A stretch of 64,000 nucleotides of DNA, from the NCBI GenBank assembly GCA_018222605.1, contig JAAEZZ010000008.1, positions 62,001 through 126,000 of the forward strand. Direction: 5' to 3'. This DNA comes from Alphaproteobacteria bacterium. GTDB lineage: Bacteria; Pseudomonadota; Alphaproteobacteria; Caulobacterales; Hyphomonadaceae. Positions 1-9,012 of this stretch are shown piece after piece (the first letter of the stretch is position 1; the number at the start of each line of letters is the position of its first letter). A model generated the notes under the pieces. It had not been told where the DNA came from. It worked only from the letters and a program-made list of their open reading frames with translations, and ran no database searches. Made by a program: the position numbers and the translations under genes.

Positions 1-1
1 C

Positions 2-472
2 GGGTATCCGGGATATGGATCGTATGTGATGCTGATGCCGGATGCTGGCGTGGGTATCTTCACATTTGCCAACCGAACATATGCCGCGGCGTGGCAGACC
101 GTGCGCGAGGCGGCACTGGAGATGGAGAAGGACGGCTGGATGGAAGAGCGGGCCGTGCCGGTCAGCGATGTGCTGGCGCAGGCCTATGCCCTGGCAGGCG
201 AGATCTATACCGAGGGGAAGCTCAGTCCGGCAGAGGGGCAACTGGCGATGAACTTCCTGCTTGATGGGTCTGTTGCTGTGCGGGAGCGCGCATTGGCGGA
301 GCTGAAGGAGAAGGTCGGGGCCTGCGATACGGATGCGCCTGTCAAGGCAGGTGGCCGACTGAGCGGGACAATCTCATGGACCTGCGAGAAGGGGGATGTG
401 GAGGGCTTGCTGTTGCTGTCTCCGACCAATCCGCCGCAGTTCCAGGAGCTGAGATTGCGCGCCGCGCCCTGA
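2..472 (+). CDS. Beta-lactamase-fold serine hydrolase, C-terminal fragment
   Basis: The gene runs in from the left edge, so only about the last 156 residues are visible. The first visible residues, GYPGYGSYVMLMPDAGVG, match the strand after the active-site HSGG motif of class C beta-lactamase-related hydrolases (Beta-lactamase/PBP fold, DUF3471-like tail). The SxxK and YxN catalytic motifs would lie upstream and cannot be seen. The C-terminal 90 residues form an appended domain after the hydrolase fold. The family hydrolyses esters, amides or D-amino-acid peptides, often in the periplasm; the substrate cannot be told here. It ends convergently 40 bases before the next gene. Confidence 0.72.
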   Translation, partial: GYPGYGSYVMLMPDAGVGIFTFANRTYAAAWQTVREAALEMEKDGWMEERAVPVSDVLAQAYALAGEIYTEGKLSPAEGQLAMNFLLDGSVAVRERALAELKEKVGACDTDAPVKAGGRLSGTISWTCEKGDVEGLLLLSPTNPPQFQELRLRAAP

Positions 473-511
473 GGCGTGTGACAGCCATCTGACATATTGC
501 GGATGATGCGT

Positions 512-1045
512 TTATTCGAGCACGTAGTCGGCCTCAGCCACATAGCGGCTGGGGCCCTTACCTGTATGGCTTGAATAGAGGTGGAAGCCCTCTGCCCAGA
601 ATACGCCGCTGCGATAGGCATGGTGGGCTTCCACCCAGCGCCGTGCGTCTTCCAGGGGTGTGCCATGTAGATAGGCGAGCGTTACGTGGGGTGTGAACGG
701 CCTGCGGTCTGGTTCCAGTCCCATCCGCCGGGCGATCCGTTCACACTGGGCCGAGAGGGCGCGTAGTTCGTCGCTCTCGCGCACACGGGCCCAGACAGCT
801 GACGGCTCTCGCCGACCAAACCAGCCTACGCCTTCAAGAGAGAGTTCAAATGGCCGGCAGCGAATGGTTGCCAGCAAGTCATCCAGATCGCGCGCGGTCG
901 TGTGAGTAACCTCACCGAAGAAACGAAGCGTGATGTGAAAGTTTTCTTCGGGCCGCCAACTCGCCCCGTCCAGACCGTCCTGAAGGTCTGTCAGGCCGTC
1001 ATGTAGTTCCTGCGGAATAGGGAGGGCGGCGAATAATCTGTACAT
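512..1045 (-). CDS. thpR: RNA 2',3'-cyclic phosphodiesterase (2H family, ThpR)
   Basis: This 177-residue protein carries the two His-x-Thr motifs of the 2H phosphoesterase superfamily, FHITLRFFGE near residue 36 and HVTLAYL near residue 120. The spacing and length fit ThpR/LigT. The enzyme opens 2',3'-cyclic phosphates on RNA and can join 2'-5' half-tRNAs in reverse. I chose the ATG giving MYRLFAALP, the usual family start; a longer frame adds 16 residues that would overlap a terminator hairpin. It stands alone between convergent and co-directional neighbours. Confidence 0.88.
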   Translation of the reverse strand: MYRLFAALPIPQELHDGLTDLQDGLDGASWRPEENFHITLRFFGEVTHTTARDLDDLLATIRCRPFELSLEGVGWFGRREPSAVWARVRESDELRALSAQCERIARRMGLEPDRRPFTPHVTLAYLHGTPLEDARRWVEAHHAYRSGVFWAEGFHLYSSHTGKGPSRYVAEADYVLE

Positions 1046-1071
1046 GTTGTTCGCGGGCTTGGACCTGCCGG

Positions 1072-1103
1072 AAAAGAAGAAACCCGGCACCAAGGCCGGG
1101 TTT
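1072..1103 (-). terminator. Intrinsic terminator of the DUF2853 gene
   Basis: A 9-bp perfect stem pairs AAACCCGGC (1080-1088) with GCCGGGTTT (1095-1103) across a 6-base loop. Read on the minus strand it is followed by a T-rich run. It lies just past the stop of the DUF2853 gene and just before the thpR start, so it separates the two genes. Confidence 0.82.
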
Positions 1104-1130
1104 CAGAACTTTCATGAATGCCTGTCTGGA

Positions 1131-1463
1131 TCAACCAGCCAGTGCTTCAAGTTTGCCGAAATGTTCGGCAAGCAAGTAATAAAAAGTGACACGCGATTTC
1201 GTGCCACCTTCCGCACTCATCTTGTCGCACACAGCCGCCATGGCTGCGTCGAGTTCTGATTGCGTGTGCGCCAGGCCCAGCTTGCCCCGGCACCATTTTT
1301 CCCGAATCCGGTCCAGCTCACCGGAATCGGAGCAGGCTACGAGAGAGCTGTCACGATTGCGCAGGGCGATCCCCAGATGCCCTACGATCTTCTCTGCCGC
1401 AGCCTGATTGTAACCGTTTGCATATTTTTTGATATTGTCCGCATATTGTGATGCGTCTGCCAT
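1131..1463 (-). CDS. DUF2853 family protein
   Basis: A soluble 110-residue protein of the DUF2853 family, recognised from the opening MADASQYADNIKKYA, the central IVGHLGIALRNRDSSLVAC block and the end YYLLAEHFGKL. A structure has been solved for the family but its function is unknown to me. The start was taken at MADASQ, 15 codons inside the longest frame, because the family begins there. The gene is monocistronic with its own terminator. Confidence 0.8.
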   Translation of the reverse strand: MADASQYADNIKKYANGYNQAAAEKIVGHLGIALRNRDSSLVACSDSGELDRIREKWCRGKLGLAHTQSELDAAMAAVCDKMSAEGGTKSRVTFYYLLAEHFGKLEALAG

Positions 1464-1818
1464 TGTCATCCCCTTCATTGTTTGGTGCGCCCACTGTTGG
1501 AAGTCCACCAGATTTCAAAAGTTAACCTCGGGTAGGTCCGAGTCAATCCTAAACTCCAGTCTAGTATACTACTTAAAGTGGTATATTTGCGCAAATTTCG
1601 TCTATTTTCCTGCTTAAGAGAGGAAGTTTATTGCGTTTGGGCGACCTTATCCACACCTCGGTCTCGCACAGGGTGTTCGCTTATCACGCGATTGGCGCGG
1701 AGAGCGCGTCATGATGAAGTCCGGTTTTTCTTGCGAATGGCGCCTGAAATGACCATATTCCAGGTCAATAAGGCAGACCAAGAAAAGCTGCCTTCAAGAC
1801 AGAAAGGGTTCTGAACCT
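1464..1818. other. AT-rich intergenic region between divergent genes
   Basis: No convincing gene is seen. The stretch 1540-1620 is clearly richer in A/T than its surroundings. It holds two perfect palindromes, TAGTATACTA (1562-1571) and ATTTGCGCAAAT (1585-1596), and one consensus DnaA-box nonamer TTATCCACA (1647-1655). It must carry the promoters of the DUF2853 and Bax-inhibitor genes. A 78-codon frame here lacks family features and is probably chance. Confidence 0.55.
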
Positions 1819-2595
1819 ATGAACGACTTTAATCGTGCCTATTCGCAGCCTGTTAATGCCGGCGCAATGGACACATCCGTCAATGCTGGCCTGCGGGCCT
1901 TTATGTTGGGCGTTTATCAAAAACTTGCCCTTGGCATTGCGTTGGCCGGTGCGCTCGCTTTTGTGGTGGGGACCAATATGGTGCCTGCCCTGACGCAGCT
2001 CGTGCTGGCGTCTCCCTTCTTTTATGTCGTCCAGTTCGGTCCAATCGCCCTGATCTTGATCTCGGCGTTTGCGATGCGCAATCCGTCCCCGTTGGGAACG
2101 GCTATCCTGTACTGGACGATTGTTACCTTGCTGGGCCTCAGCCTGTCCGTCTGGTTCTATATGGCCTCCGGCAGCATTGAAGGCGCAACCCGCGCAGGGG
2201 CCAGCATGAGCCCGACCTTCGTCACCATTGCCAAAGCCTTCTTCCTGACGGCGTCTGCCTTTGGTGCGCTGTCGCTATATGGCTATACGACCAAGCGTGA
2301 CTTGCGCCCGATCGGCGTGGTTGCAGTATTCGCTCTTTGGGGCGTGGTTGGCATTTCGCTGCTCAGCTTCCTGTTCCCGCCATCCGGCTTCATGGAAATT
2401 GCCATCACGATTGGCGTTCTGGTGATTTCCGGCGTTTTGGTGGCCTATGACACCCAGAACCTGAAGCAGTCCTATTTCGCGATGGAAGGGGATGCTCGCA
2501 GCCTGGCCGTGATGACGAATTGGGGTGCCCTCAACTTCTTCATCCTGTTCTACAATATCTTCGTGACTTTGCTGTCGCTGCTGTCTCGCGACTAG
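1819..2595 (+). CDS. Bax inhibitor-1/YccA family membrane protein
   Basis: A 258-residue protein with about seven hydrophobic segments and the family signature VAYDTQNLK near residue 211, plus the C-terminal ending ALNFFILFYNIFVTLLSLL. The BI-1/YccA/YbhL family are inner-membrane proteins; E. coli YccA modulates FtsH and others behave as calcium or proton leaks. The short hydrophilic N-terminus and length are typical. A strong terminator follows directly. Confidence 0.92.
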   Translation: MNDFNRAYSQPVNAGAMDTSVNAGLRAFMLGVYQKLALGIALAGALAFVVGTNMVPALTQLVLASPFFYVVQFGPIALILISAFAMRNPSPLGTAILYWTIVTLLGLSLSVWFYMASGSIEGATRAGASMSPTFVTIAKAFFLTASAFGALSLYGYTTKRDLRPIGVVAVFALWGVVGISLLSFLFPPSGFMEIAITIGVLVISGVLVAYDTQNLKQSYFAMEGDARSLAVMTNWGALNFFILFYNIFVTLLSLLSRD

Positions 2596-2620
2596 CGGCC
2601 ATACCCGGTCTGACGATCAT

Positions 2621-2652
2621 AGCCCCGCCCTTGTGGCGGGGCTTTACTTTTT
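2621..2652 (+). terminator. Intrinsic terminator after the BI-1 gene
   Basis: A 9-bp GC-rich perfect stem, AGCCCCGCC (2621-2629) with GGCGGGGCT (2635-2643), closes a 5-base loop and runs into TTACTTTTT. It isolates the BI-1 gene from mdh. Confidence 0.88.
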
Positions 2653-2684
2653 GGCGCATTGCACAAAACCGTGCGCTCGGCTAA

Positions 2685-3695
<1,011 letters not shown>

Positions 3696-3706
3696 GGGAG
3701 GCCATT

Positions 3707-4246
3707 TTGGCTATCGGTCCGACAATCGAGACGGAACGTCTGATCCTCCGCCCACCCCGGGCGGAGGATTTTGACTCATGGGTGGCATTTCATGCCGATG
3801 AAGAGGTGATGAAGCATCTTGGCGGCACGCAAGGACCTGAACTGACCTGGCGCTCAATCTGCACCCTAACCGGTGCGTGGACGATTGGCGGATTTTCGAT
3901 GTTCTCTGTCATTGAAAAGGCGTCCGGCCAGTGGATCGGACGGCTTGGGCCCTGGTGCCCGCATGGCTGGCCCGGCACGGAAGTCGGCTGGGGCCTCATT
4001 CGTAGCGCTTGGGGCAAGGGCTTTGCGACAGAGGGTGCGTCTGCGGCCATGGATTATGCCGTCGACATTGTGGGGTGGAGCCAGATCATCCACACCATCC
4101 TTCCTGAAAACGAGGCGTCCATGCGTGTGGCAAAGCGTCTTGGCAGCCAGTTCATGCAGAAGATGGATACACCGCCCCCCTTTGCAGGGATGATATGGGA
4201 TGTTTACGGGCAGTCTGCGGATGAATGGCGGGCGCGGCGCGGCTGA
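3707..4246 (+). CDS. GNAT family N-acetyltransferase (RimJ/RimL-like)
   Basis: A 179-residue GNAT-fold acetyltransferase. The opening ETERLILRPPRAEDF and the acetyl-CoA loop GWGLIRSAWGKGFATEGA (about residues 91-108) are typical of the Acetyltransf_3 branch, which acetylates protein N-termini or small amines. The substrate is unknown. The best start is a TTG eight bases after a strong AGGGGAGG ribosome site. The gene lies 11 bases after mdh and is probably co-transcribed with it. Confidence 0.88.
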   Translation: MAIGPTIETERLILRPPRAEDFDSWVAFHADEEVMKHLGGTQGPELTWRSICTLTGAWTIGGFSMFSVIEKASGQWIGRLGPWCPHGWPGTEVGWGLIRSAWGKGFATEGASAAMDYAVDIVGWSQIIHTILPENEASMRVAKRLGSQFMQKMDTPPPFAGMIWDVYGQSADEWRARRG

Positions 4247-4360
4247 TCCACCAGGCTTGACGGCTGCGCTTCGACCGACTGCAGAACTTTCCTCCCGGGG
4301 CCTGTTCATTCGGGGCAAGTGCTGATTATCTGCCACCAGATTGGCTGAAGGAGATACGGC

Positions 4361-5794
4361 ATGAGACGCAACGGATTGAGAATGAGTGGTCTTGTAGCGC
4401 TTGCGGCCCTGTTGACCGCGCCTGCGCTGGCCGAGACAGGCAGCGTCCTGTCGCAGGATATTTCCGAGACGACAGAAAGCCTTATGGAAGCCGCCGCATC
4501 TGACGCAGTCGGACTGAAATTCGTTGAAGACCTGACCACAGAGATCGGGCCGCGCCTGGCGGGATCGCCTGCCGAGGCGCGCGCCCGGATCTGGGCGGTG
4601 AACGAGCTGACACAACTTGGCTTTCAGAATGTCCGGGTTGAGGATTTCTCCATTCCTTACTGGGCGCGCACGCATGAGACTGCCGAAGTGATTGGCCCGA
4701 ATGCGCAGTCCCTCGTGATCACAGCGCTTGGCGGCAGCAAGGCAACGCCTGAAGGCGGCGTTGAGGCAGACATTGTGCGCTTTGACTCCCTCAGCGATCT
4801 GCAAGCTGCGCCCGCAGGCAGCTTGACTGGCAAGATCGCCTATATCGACGAGCTGATGTACAAAACGCAGGATGGCACAGGTTACGGCTTGGCCGTGCGC
4901 AAGCGCAGTGGCTGCGCCAATGCCGCAGCAGAGAAGGGGGCTGTGGCCTGCCTGATCCGGTCTGTCGGCACACAGTCGCATCGTATCCCGCATACGGGCA
5001 TCATGTCTCGCGACGGGGCGCTTGGTGCGCTGCCTGCTGCGGCGCTGTCTGCCCCGGATGCCGATCAGCTGACCCGTCTTCTGGAGCGCGGTGATGTTCG
5101 CGTGAAACTGGACATTGGCGTGCAGTCTGCAGAGGCGGCACCGTCTGGCAATGTGATTGGCGAGATCGAGGGAAGTGACCTGAAGGATGAGATCGTCCTG
5201 ATCGGGTGCCACCTCGACAGCTGGGATCTTGGCACGGGTGCCATTGATGATGGCGCAGGCTGTGGCATCGTGGTGGGCGCCGCCAAGCTGATCGATGCGT
5301 TGCCGGGCAAACCGCGTCGTACGATCCGTGTCGTTCTGTACGGGTCCGAGGAAGTCGGCCTGTTTGGCGGCGATGCCTATGCCCGCCAGCATGGCGATGA
5401 ACTGGACAAGCATGTTCTGGCTGCAGAAAGCGATTTCGGCGCAGGCCGGATCTGGCAATTCCAGACGCGCTTTGGCGAAGGGGCCAAGCCGTACGCGGAT
5501 GCCATCAAGGCGATGTTGACCAGCATTGGTGTTGCAGAAGGCAATAATGAAGCAAATGGGGGACCGGATGTCGGCGTGCTGCGCAGGGCCGGTGTGCCGG
5601 TCGTGACGCCCAGCCAAGATGGCCGCGACTATTTCGACTATCACCACACGCCAGATGACACGTTCGACAAGATCGACCCCGAGGAATTCCGTCAGAACGT
5701 AGCGGTGTACGCAGCGTTCAGCTACATCGCGGCCGAGACGGGTTGGGATTTCCGCAAGGCGGCAGATGCCGAAAGCGGGCAAGGGGCTGACTGA
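4361..5794 (+). CDS. Exported M28 family zinc metallopeptidase
   Basis: A 477-residue secreted peptidase with a signal peptide ending near PALA-E25. A PA-like insert occupies about residues 120-260 and the M28 catalytic core follows. Predicted metal ligands and base are all present: H284 in GCHLDSWD, D296 in AIDDGAG, E330/E331 in YGSEEVG, D358 in ESDFG and H429 in DYHHTPDD. The arrangement resembles carboxypeptidase Q-like aminopeptidases that release amino acids from dipeptides or short peptides in the periplasm. The gene has its own leader after the GNAT gene. Confidence 0.92.
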   Translation: MRRNGLRMSGLVALAALLTAPALAETGSVLSQDISETTESLMEAAASDAVGLKFVEDLTTEIGPRLAGSPAEARARIWAVNELTQLGFQNVRVEDFSIPYWARTHETAEVIGPNAQSLVITALGGSKATPEGGVEADIVRFDSLSDLQAAPAGSLTGKIAYIDELMYKTQDGTGYGLAVRKRSGCANAAAEKGAVACLIRSVGTQSHRIPHTGIMSRDGALGALPAAALSAPDADQLTRLLERGDVRVKLDIGVQSAEAAPSGNVIGEIEGSDLKDEIVLIGCHLDSWDLGTGAIDDGAGCGIVVGAAKLIDALPGKPRRTIRVVLYGSEEVGLFGGDAYARQHGDELDKHVLAAESDFGAGRIWQFQTRFGEGAKPYADAIKAMLTSIGVAEGNNEANGGPDVGVLRRAGVPVVTPSQDGRDYFDYHHTPDDTFDKIDPEEFRQNVAVYAAFSYIAAETGWDFRKAADAESGQGAD

Positions 5795-5871
5795 TCCTGT
5801 CGGCGCAGGACAGGATACGTCCTGCCCTCCGGACAAGTCTGGAAGGGCTGAAGCTGGCCCGCCGTGAGGCG

Positions 5872-6327
5872 ATGTGTGCGGGCGAAGATCCTGAGCGCTG
5901 GCGCTGGATTGCCGTCGGGCTGGTGACTGCGCTGAAGGCGGCGGCCATCACGGCGCTTTCAGCCTATGAAACGGCCACGCCGGGAGATGTGCTGGACCCT
6001 GCTAATCCGGGCAGGGTGGCGCCTCTGGCCATGTTGCTGCGCCGGACAAGGTCCGAGAAGTATCTTGCGCCGCCAGAGCGTCTCGATGTGCCGCTGTCGC
6101 ATCTGGAAGCGGCCCTTAGGCTTGCCGCCTATCGCAATGAGGTTGTCCACGGGGCAGATGCGCGCCGCCCGGCAACACTCTGCGCCGACAGCCGCACGTC
6201 CCTAAGCATGATTGCGCATTTTCTTGTGGTGGCCCCAGCCTTTCAGGTGACCAGGCACGGTGTGGTTTGCGCCCTTGTGAAAGATGAAATTGCAGCGCTC
6301 CAGCAGCAGCTTGAGGCGCTTGGTTAA
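5872..6327 (+). CDS. Small HEPN-like protein of unknown function
   Basis: I do not recognise a named family. The 151-residue protein is helical in character and has an RNEVVH element near residues 88-93 (an R-x4-H spacing, as in HEPN-domain ribonucleases), preceded by a helix rich in Ala/Leu. The same frame is open from 5791 and the extra N-terminal stretch looks protein-like, but it has no ATG, GTG or TTG; a CTG start near 5797 is possible. The ATG used has only a weak GAG upstream. It sits 10 bases before the EnvC-like gene, so co-expression with envelope genes is likely. Confidence 0.6.
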   Translation: MCAGEDPERWRWIAVGLVTALKAAAITALSAYETATPGDVLDPANPGRVAPLAMLLRRTRSEKYLAPPERLDVPLSHLEAALRLAAYRNEVVHGADARRPATLCADSRTSLSMIAHFLVVAPAFQVTRHGVVCALVKDEIAALQQQLEALG

Positions 6328-6337
6328 TCTTGAGGTC

Positions 6338-7579
6338 ATGACCGCTTGGCATAAGAGCGGAATGCCTTGGAAGTACCGGTCCCTTTTCGTGTCTTTTGCG
6401 GCGCTCGCCCTGACTGCGGCGGCGCCGGATACGTTCTCGCGGGAAGAGCTGGATGCGCTGGAGGCAGAGCGCCGCGCGGCCGAGCAGAAACTTGCCGCGC
6501 TGGAAGCCGCAGGCGAAGAGACCCGCGTAGACCTTAAGAATATCGACTCCCAGCTCATTTCAGCGGCAATGGAATCCCAGCGCCGGGAAGAGCAGGCCTC
6601 AGAGGCGGAAAAGCAGCTGATTGATCTGGGCACACGCAGGGTTGCAGCGCAGATGAGCCTGCTGGAGGATCGCCAGGCCCTGGAAGACCTGCTGGGCGCG
6701 CTCACGGCGTCCAACCGGCGCAAGCCGCCTGCGCTGATCGTCTCTCCCGGGAAGGCAAATACGGCGATCCGCCGGGCCATTCTGATGAGCGAGACAACGC
6801 CGAGGCTGGCCGCACGGACGGAAACCCTGTCAGCAGAGATTGATCGCCTGAATGATCTGGAGCGCCGCATCCGGGGCGAGAAAGCCAAGCTGGAAGCGGC
6901 TGAAGCAACGCTTGCCCTGAAGCAGGTCGAGATCGAGAAGCTGGCTGCTGCCAAGCGGGGCAGTTTTGAAGACCTGTCCGGCGATATTGCGAGCCTCAAG
7001 GCGCGAACTGCCGAACTTGGCGCCGAGGCCCGTAACCTGAGAGAGTTGCTGGCGGCACTGGAATCCAATGCGCCTTCTGCGCCGGGTACAAAGCCGGCGA
7101 CGCGCCCGCGTCAGGCGGCGGCTTCGCCCAAGGCCAAGCCCTCGTCAAAGCCTGCTGTGGTGCAGACCTCTGTCGCGCGCCCCCTCGGAAAGGCTGTCCT
7201 TGGCGCGCTGAAGCCGCCTGTCGCAGGCAATCTGCTGCGCTCCTTCGGTGAAAAACTTCCAACCGGCGGCAAGGCGGAATGGGTGACCTTCACGACCCGC
7301 GCCAACGCCCAGGTAACCGCACCTGTTGGTGGAACCGTGGAATATGCCCGGCCCTTCCGGACGTATGGATCAATGTTAATTTTGCGGACGAGTGACGGCT
7401 ACCATGTTATTCTTACCGGAATGAGCCGGATCTATGTCACTGAAGGCCAAAGCGTTTCTCCGGGAGAACCTGTTGGCCGGATGCCGGATCGCGCGGCTCC
7501 CGAGCCTGAACTAAATATGGAATTAAGGCTTGGCGACAAGGTGATGAATCCGGCAGACTGGTTGCCGGGCCGTAGTTAA
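6338..7579 (+). CDS. EnvC-like murein hydrolase activator with degenerate LytM domain
   Basis: A 413-residue exported protein: a signal-like segment near residues 10-28, a long coiled coil (about 30-240, rich in E/A/R/K/L heptads), a Pro/Ala/Lys linker, and a C-terminal LytM/M23 fold (about 300-410). The zinc ligands of active M23 enzymes are missing: the usual HxxxD region reads SFGEKLPTGGK and the HxH strand reads LNMELRLG. This matches EnvC-type activators, which switch on amidases during septal splitting rather than cutting peptidoglycan. An ATG at 6362 is an alternative start. It lies directly before ctpA. Confidence 0.87.
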   Translation: MTAWHKSGMPWKYRSLFVSFAALALTAAAPDTFSREELDALEAERRAAEQKLAALEAAGEETRVDLKNIDSQLISAAMESQRREEQASEAEKQLIDLGTRRVAAQMSLLEDRQALEDLLGALTASNRRKPPALIVSPGKANTAIRRAILMSETTPRLAARTETLSAEIDRLNDLERRIRGEKAKLEAAEATLALKQVEIEKLAAAKRGSFEDLSGDIASLKARTAELGAEARNLRELLAALESNAPSAPGTKPATRPRQAAASPKAKPSSKPAVVQTSVARPLGKAVLGALKPPVAGNLLRSFGEKLPTGGKAEWVTFTTRANAQVTAPVGGTVEYARPFRTYGSMLILRTSDGYHVILTGMSRIYVTEGQSVSPGEPVGRMPDRAAPEPELNMELRLGDKVMNPADWLPGRS

Positions 7580-7607
7580 GGCCGTGAGCATGACGGAGGA
7601 TTGGAAT

Positions 7608-8930
7608 ATGCGTTCACTTCTGACGGGGGCTGCCCTCGGAATTGTTTTGGGTGGCGCAGCAGTCGGGGTGTCGGCCTTTGCCGCGCCGGACGAAAAACCT
7701 GAAGATCCTCGTATGGTCACCTATCAGCAGCTTGATTTGTTTGCAGAAATCCTTGCTCGCGCGCGTCAGGACTATGTCATCGAGATTGACGAAAAGGCCG
7801 CTATGAAGGCGGCTATCAATGGCATGCTGACCTCGCTGGACCCGCATTCCGGCTATCTCGATCCCGATGATTTCCGCTCCATGCAGGTGCAGACCAGCGG
7901 CGAATATGGTGGCCTTGGCATTGAAGTGACGATGGAAGATGGCTTTGTGAAGGTCATTTCCCCTATGGATGAAACCCCCGCCAGCCGCGCCGGAATTGAG
8001 CCGGGCGATCTGATCACTGCAATTGATGGCAAGCCAATCATCGGCCTGACTCTGAACGAAGCCGTTAAGGAAATGCGCGGCGAGAAGGGCACCGACATCA
8101 ACATCACCATCCTGCGGGAAGGGGAGGACCCCTTCGATGTCACGCTGACTCGCGAAGTCATTCAGCAGAAATCCGTCACCTGGAAAATGCAGGAAGACGA
8201 CATCGGCTATATCCGCATCTCCACCTTCAATGACCGTACGACCCTTCTGCTGGAAGAGGCTGTCGAGGGCATTGCTCAGGAGACGGGCTCGCGTCCGCGC
8301 GGTCTGATTATCGATCTGCGCAATAATGGCGGCGGTCTTCTGGATCAGGCTGTCTCTGTGTCCGACATGTTCCTGTCAGGTGGCGAAGTCGTTTCCACGC
8401 AAGGACGCCGCATCTCTGACATGGAGCGCTACAATGCGCGCTCCGGGGAAGTGTTCAAAGGCGTGCCGATGGTCGTTCTCATTAATGGTGGGTCTGCTTC
8501 GGCATCCGAGATTGTTGCCGGCGCACTGCAGGATCGTCACCGCGCCACGCTGATCGGCACGACCAGCTTTGGCAAAGGGTCTGTCCAGACCGTCATTCCG
8601 TTGGGCGCGGATCGCGGCGCTGTCCGCCTCACGACGGCGCGCTATTACACCCCGGCCGGCCGGTCCATTCAGGCGCTGGGCATTGAGCCCGATATCGAGA
8701 TCACCAATGCCCGCCTGACGGAAGAGGAACTCGCCAAGATCAAACGCTGGTCTGAAGCCGATCTTCCTCATGCGCTGGCCAATGAAGACGGCGAAAAGCG
8801 CCACGAGATGACTATGCCTGATGAGCAGCCGCCGGAAGATTGGGATGGCGATGACTATCAGCTGAAACGGGCCATCGACATGCTCAAGGAAGGCACTGTC
8901 ACGGCAAGTGCAATGAGGCGCGCTGGTTAA
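7608..8930 (+). CDS. ctpA: Carboxy-terminal processing peptidase, S41 family
   Basis: A 440-residue periplasmic serine protease: N-terminal signal/anchor (residues 1-25), a PDZ domain (about 80-165) and the S41 core. The Ser-Lys dyad is visible as S298 in GGSASASE and K323 in FGKGSVQ, 25 residues apart as in Prc/CtpA. Such enzymes trim C-termini of envelope proteins and control peptidoglycan hydrolases. The start was set at the ATG eight bases after GGAGG; a frame open 24 bases further upstream has no ribosome site. It is 28 bases after the EnvC-like gene. Confidence 0.93.
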   Translation: MRSLLTGAALGIVLGGAAVGVSAFAAPDEKPEDPRMVTYQQLDLFAEILARARQDYVIEIDEKAAMKAAINGMLTSLDPHSGYLDPDDFRSMQVQTSGEYGGLGIEVTMEDGFVKVISPMDETPASRAGIEPGDLITAIDGKPIIGLTLNEAVKEMRGEKGTDINITILREGEDPFDVTLTREVIQQKSVTWKMQEDDIGYIRISTFNDRTTLLLEEAVEGIAQETGSRPRGLIIDLRNNGGGLLDQAVSVSDMFLSGGEVVSTQGRRISDMERYNARSGEVFKGVPMVVLINGGSASASEIVAGALQDRHRATLIGTTSFGKGSVQTVIPLGADRGAVRLTTARYYTPAGRSIQALGIEPDIEITNARLTEEELAKIKRWSEADLPHALANEDGEKRHEMTMPDEQPPEDWDGDDYQLKRAIDMLKEGTVTASAMRRAG

Positions 8931-9012
8931 CGGTTTCTTTGCTACCTATTAACCATTTGGATGCAATTCTGATCGTTCAGAATTCTTCAATTTGCCTGAA
9001 TGAGGTCAATCA

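Noticed and set aside
1640-1660. Chromosome origin suggested by a DnaA box
   Set aside because: A single box is expected by chance in a window of this size, and no dnaA, hemE, parAB or box cluster is present.
3866-5836. 656-codon open frame on the minus strand
   Set aside because: It lies opposite the GNAT and M28 genes, whose motifs are clear. It has no recognisable domain and arises from the codon bias of GC-rich DNA.
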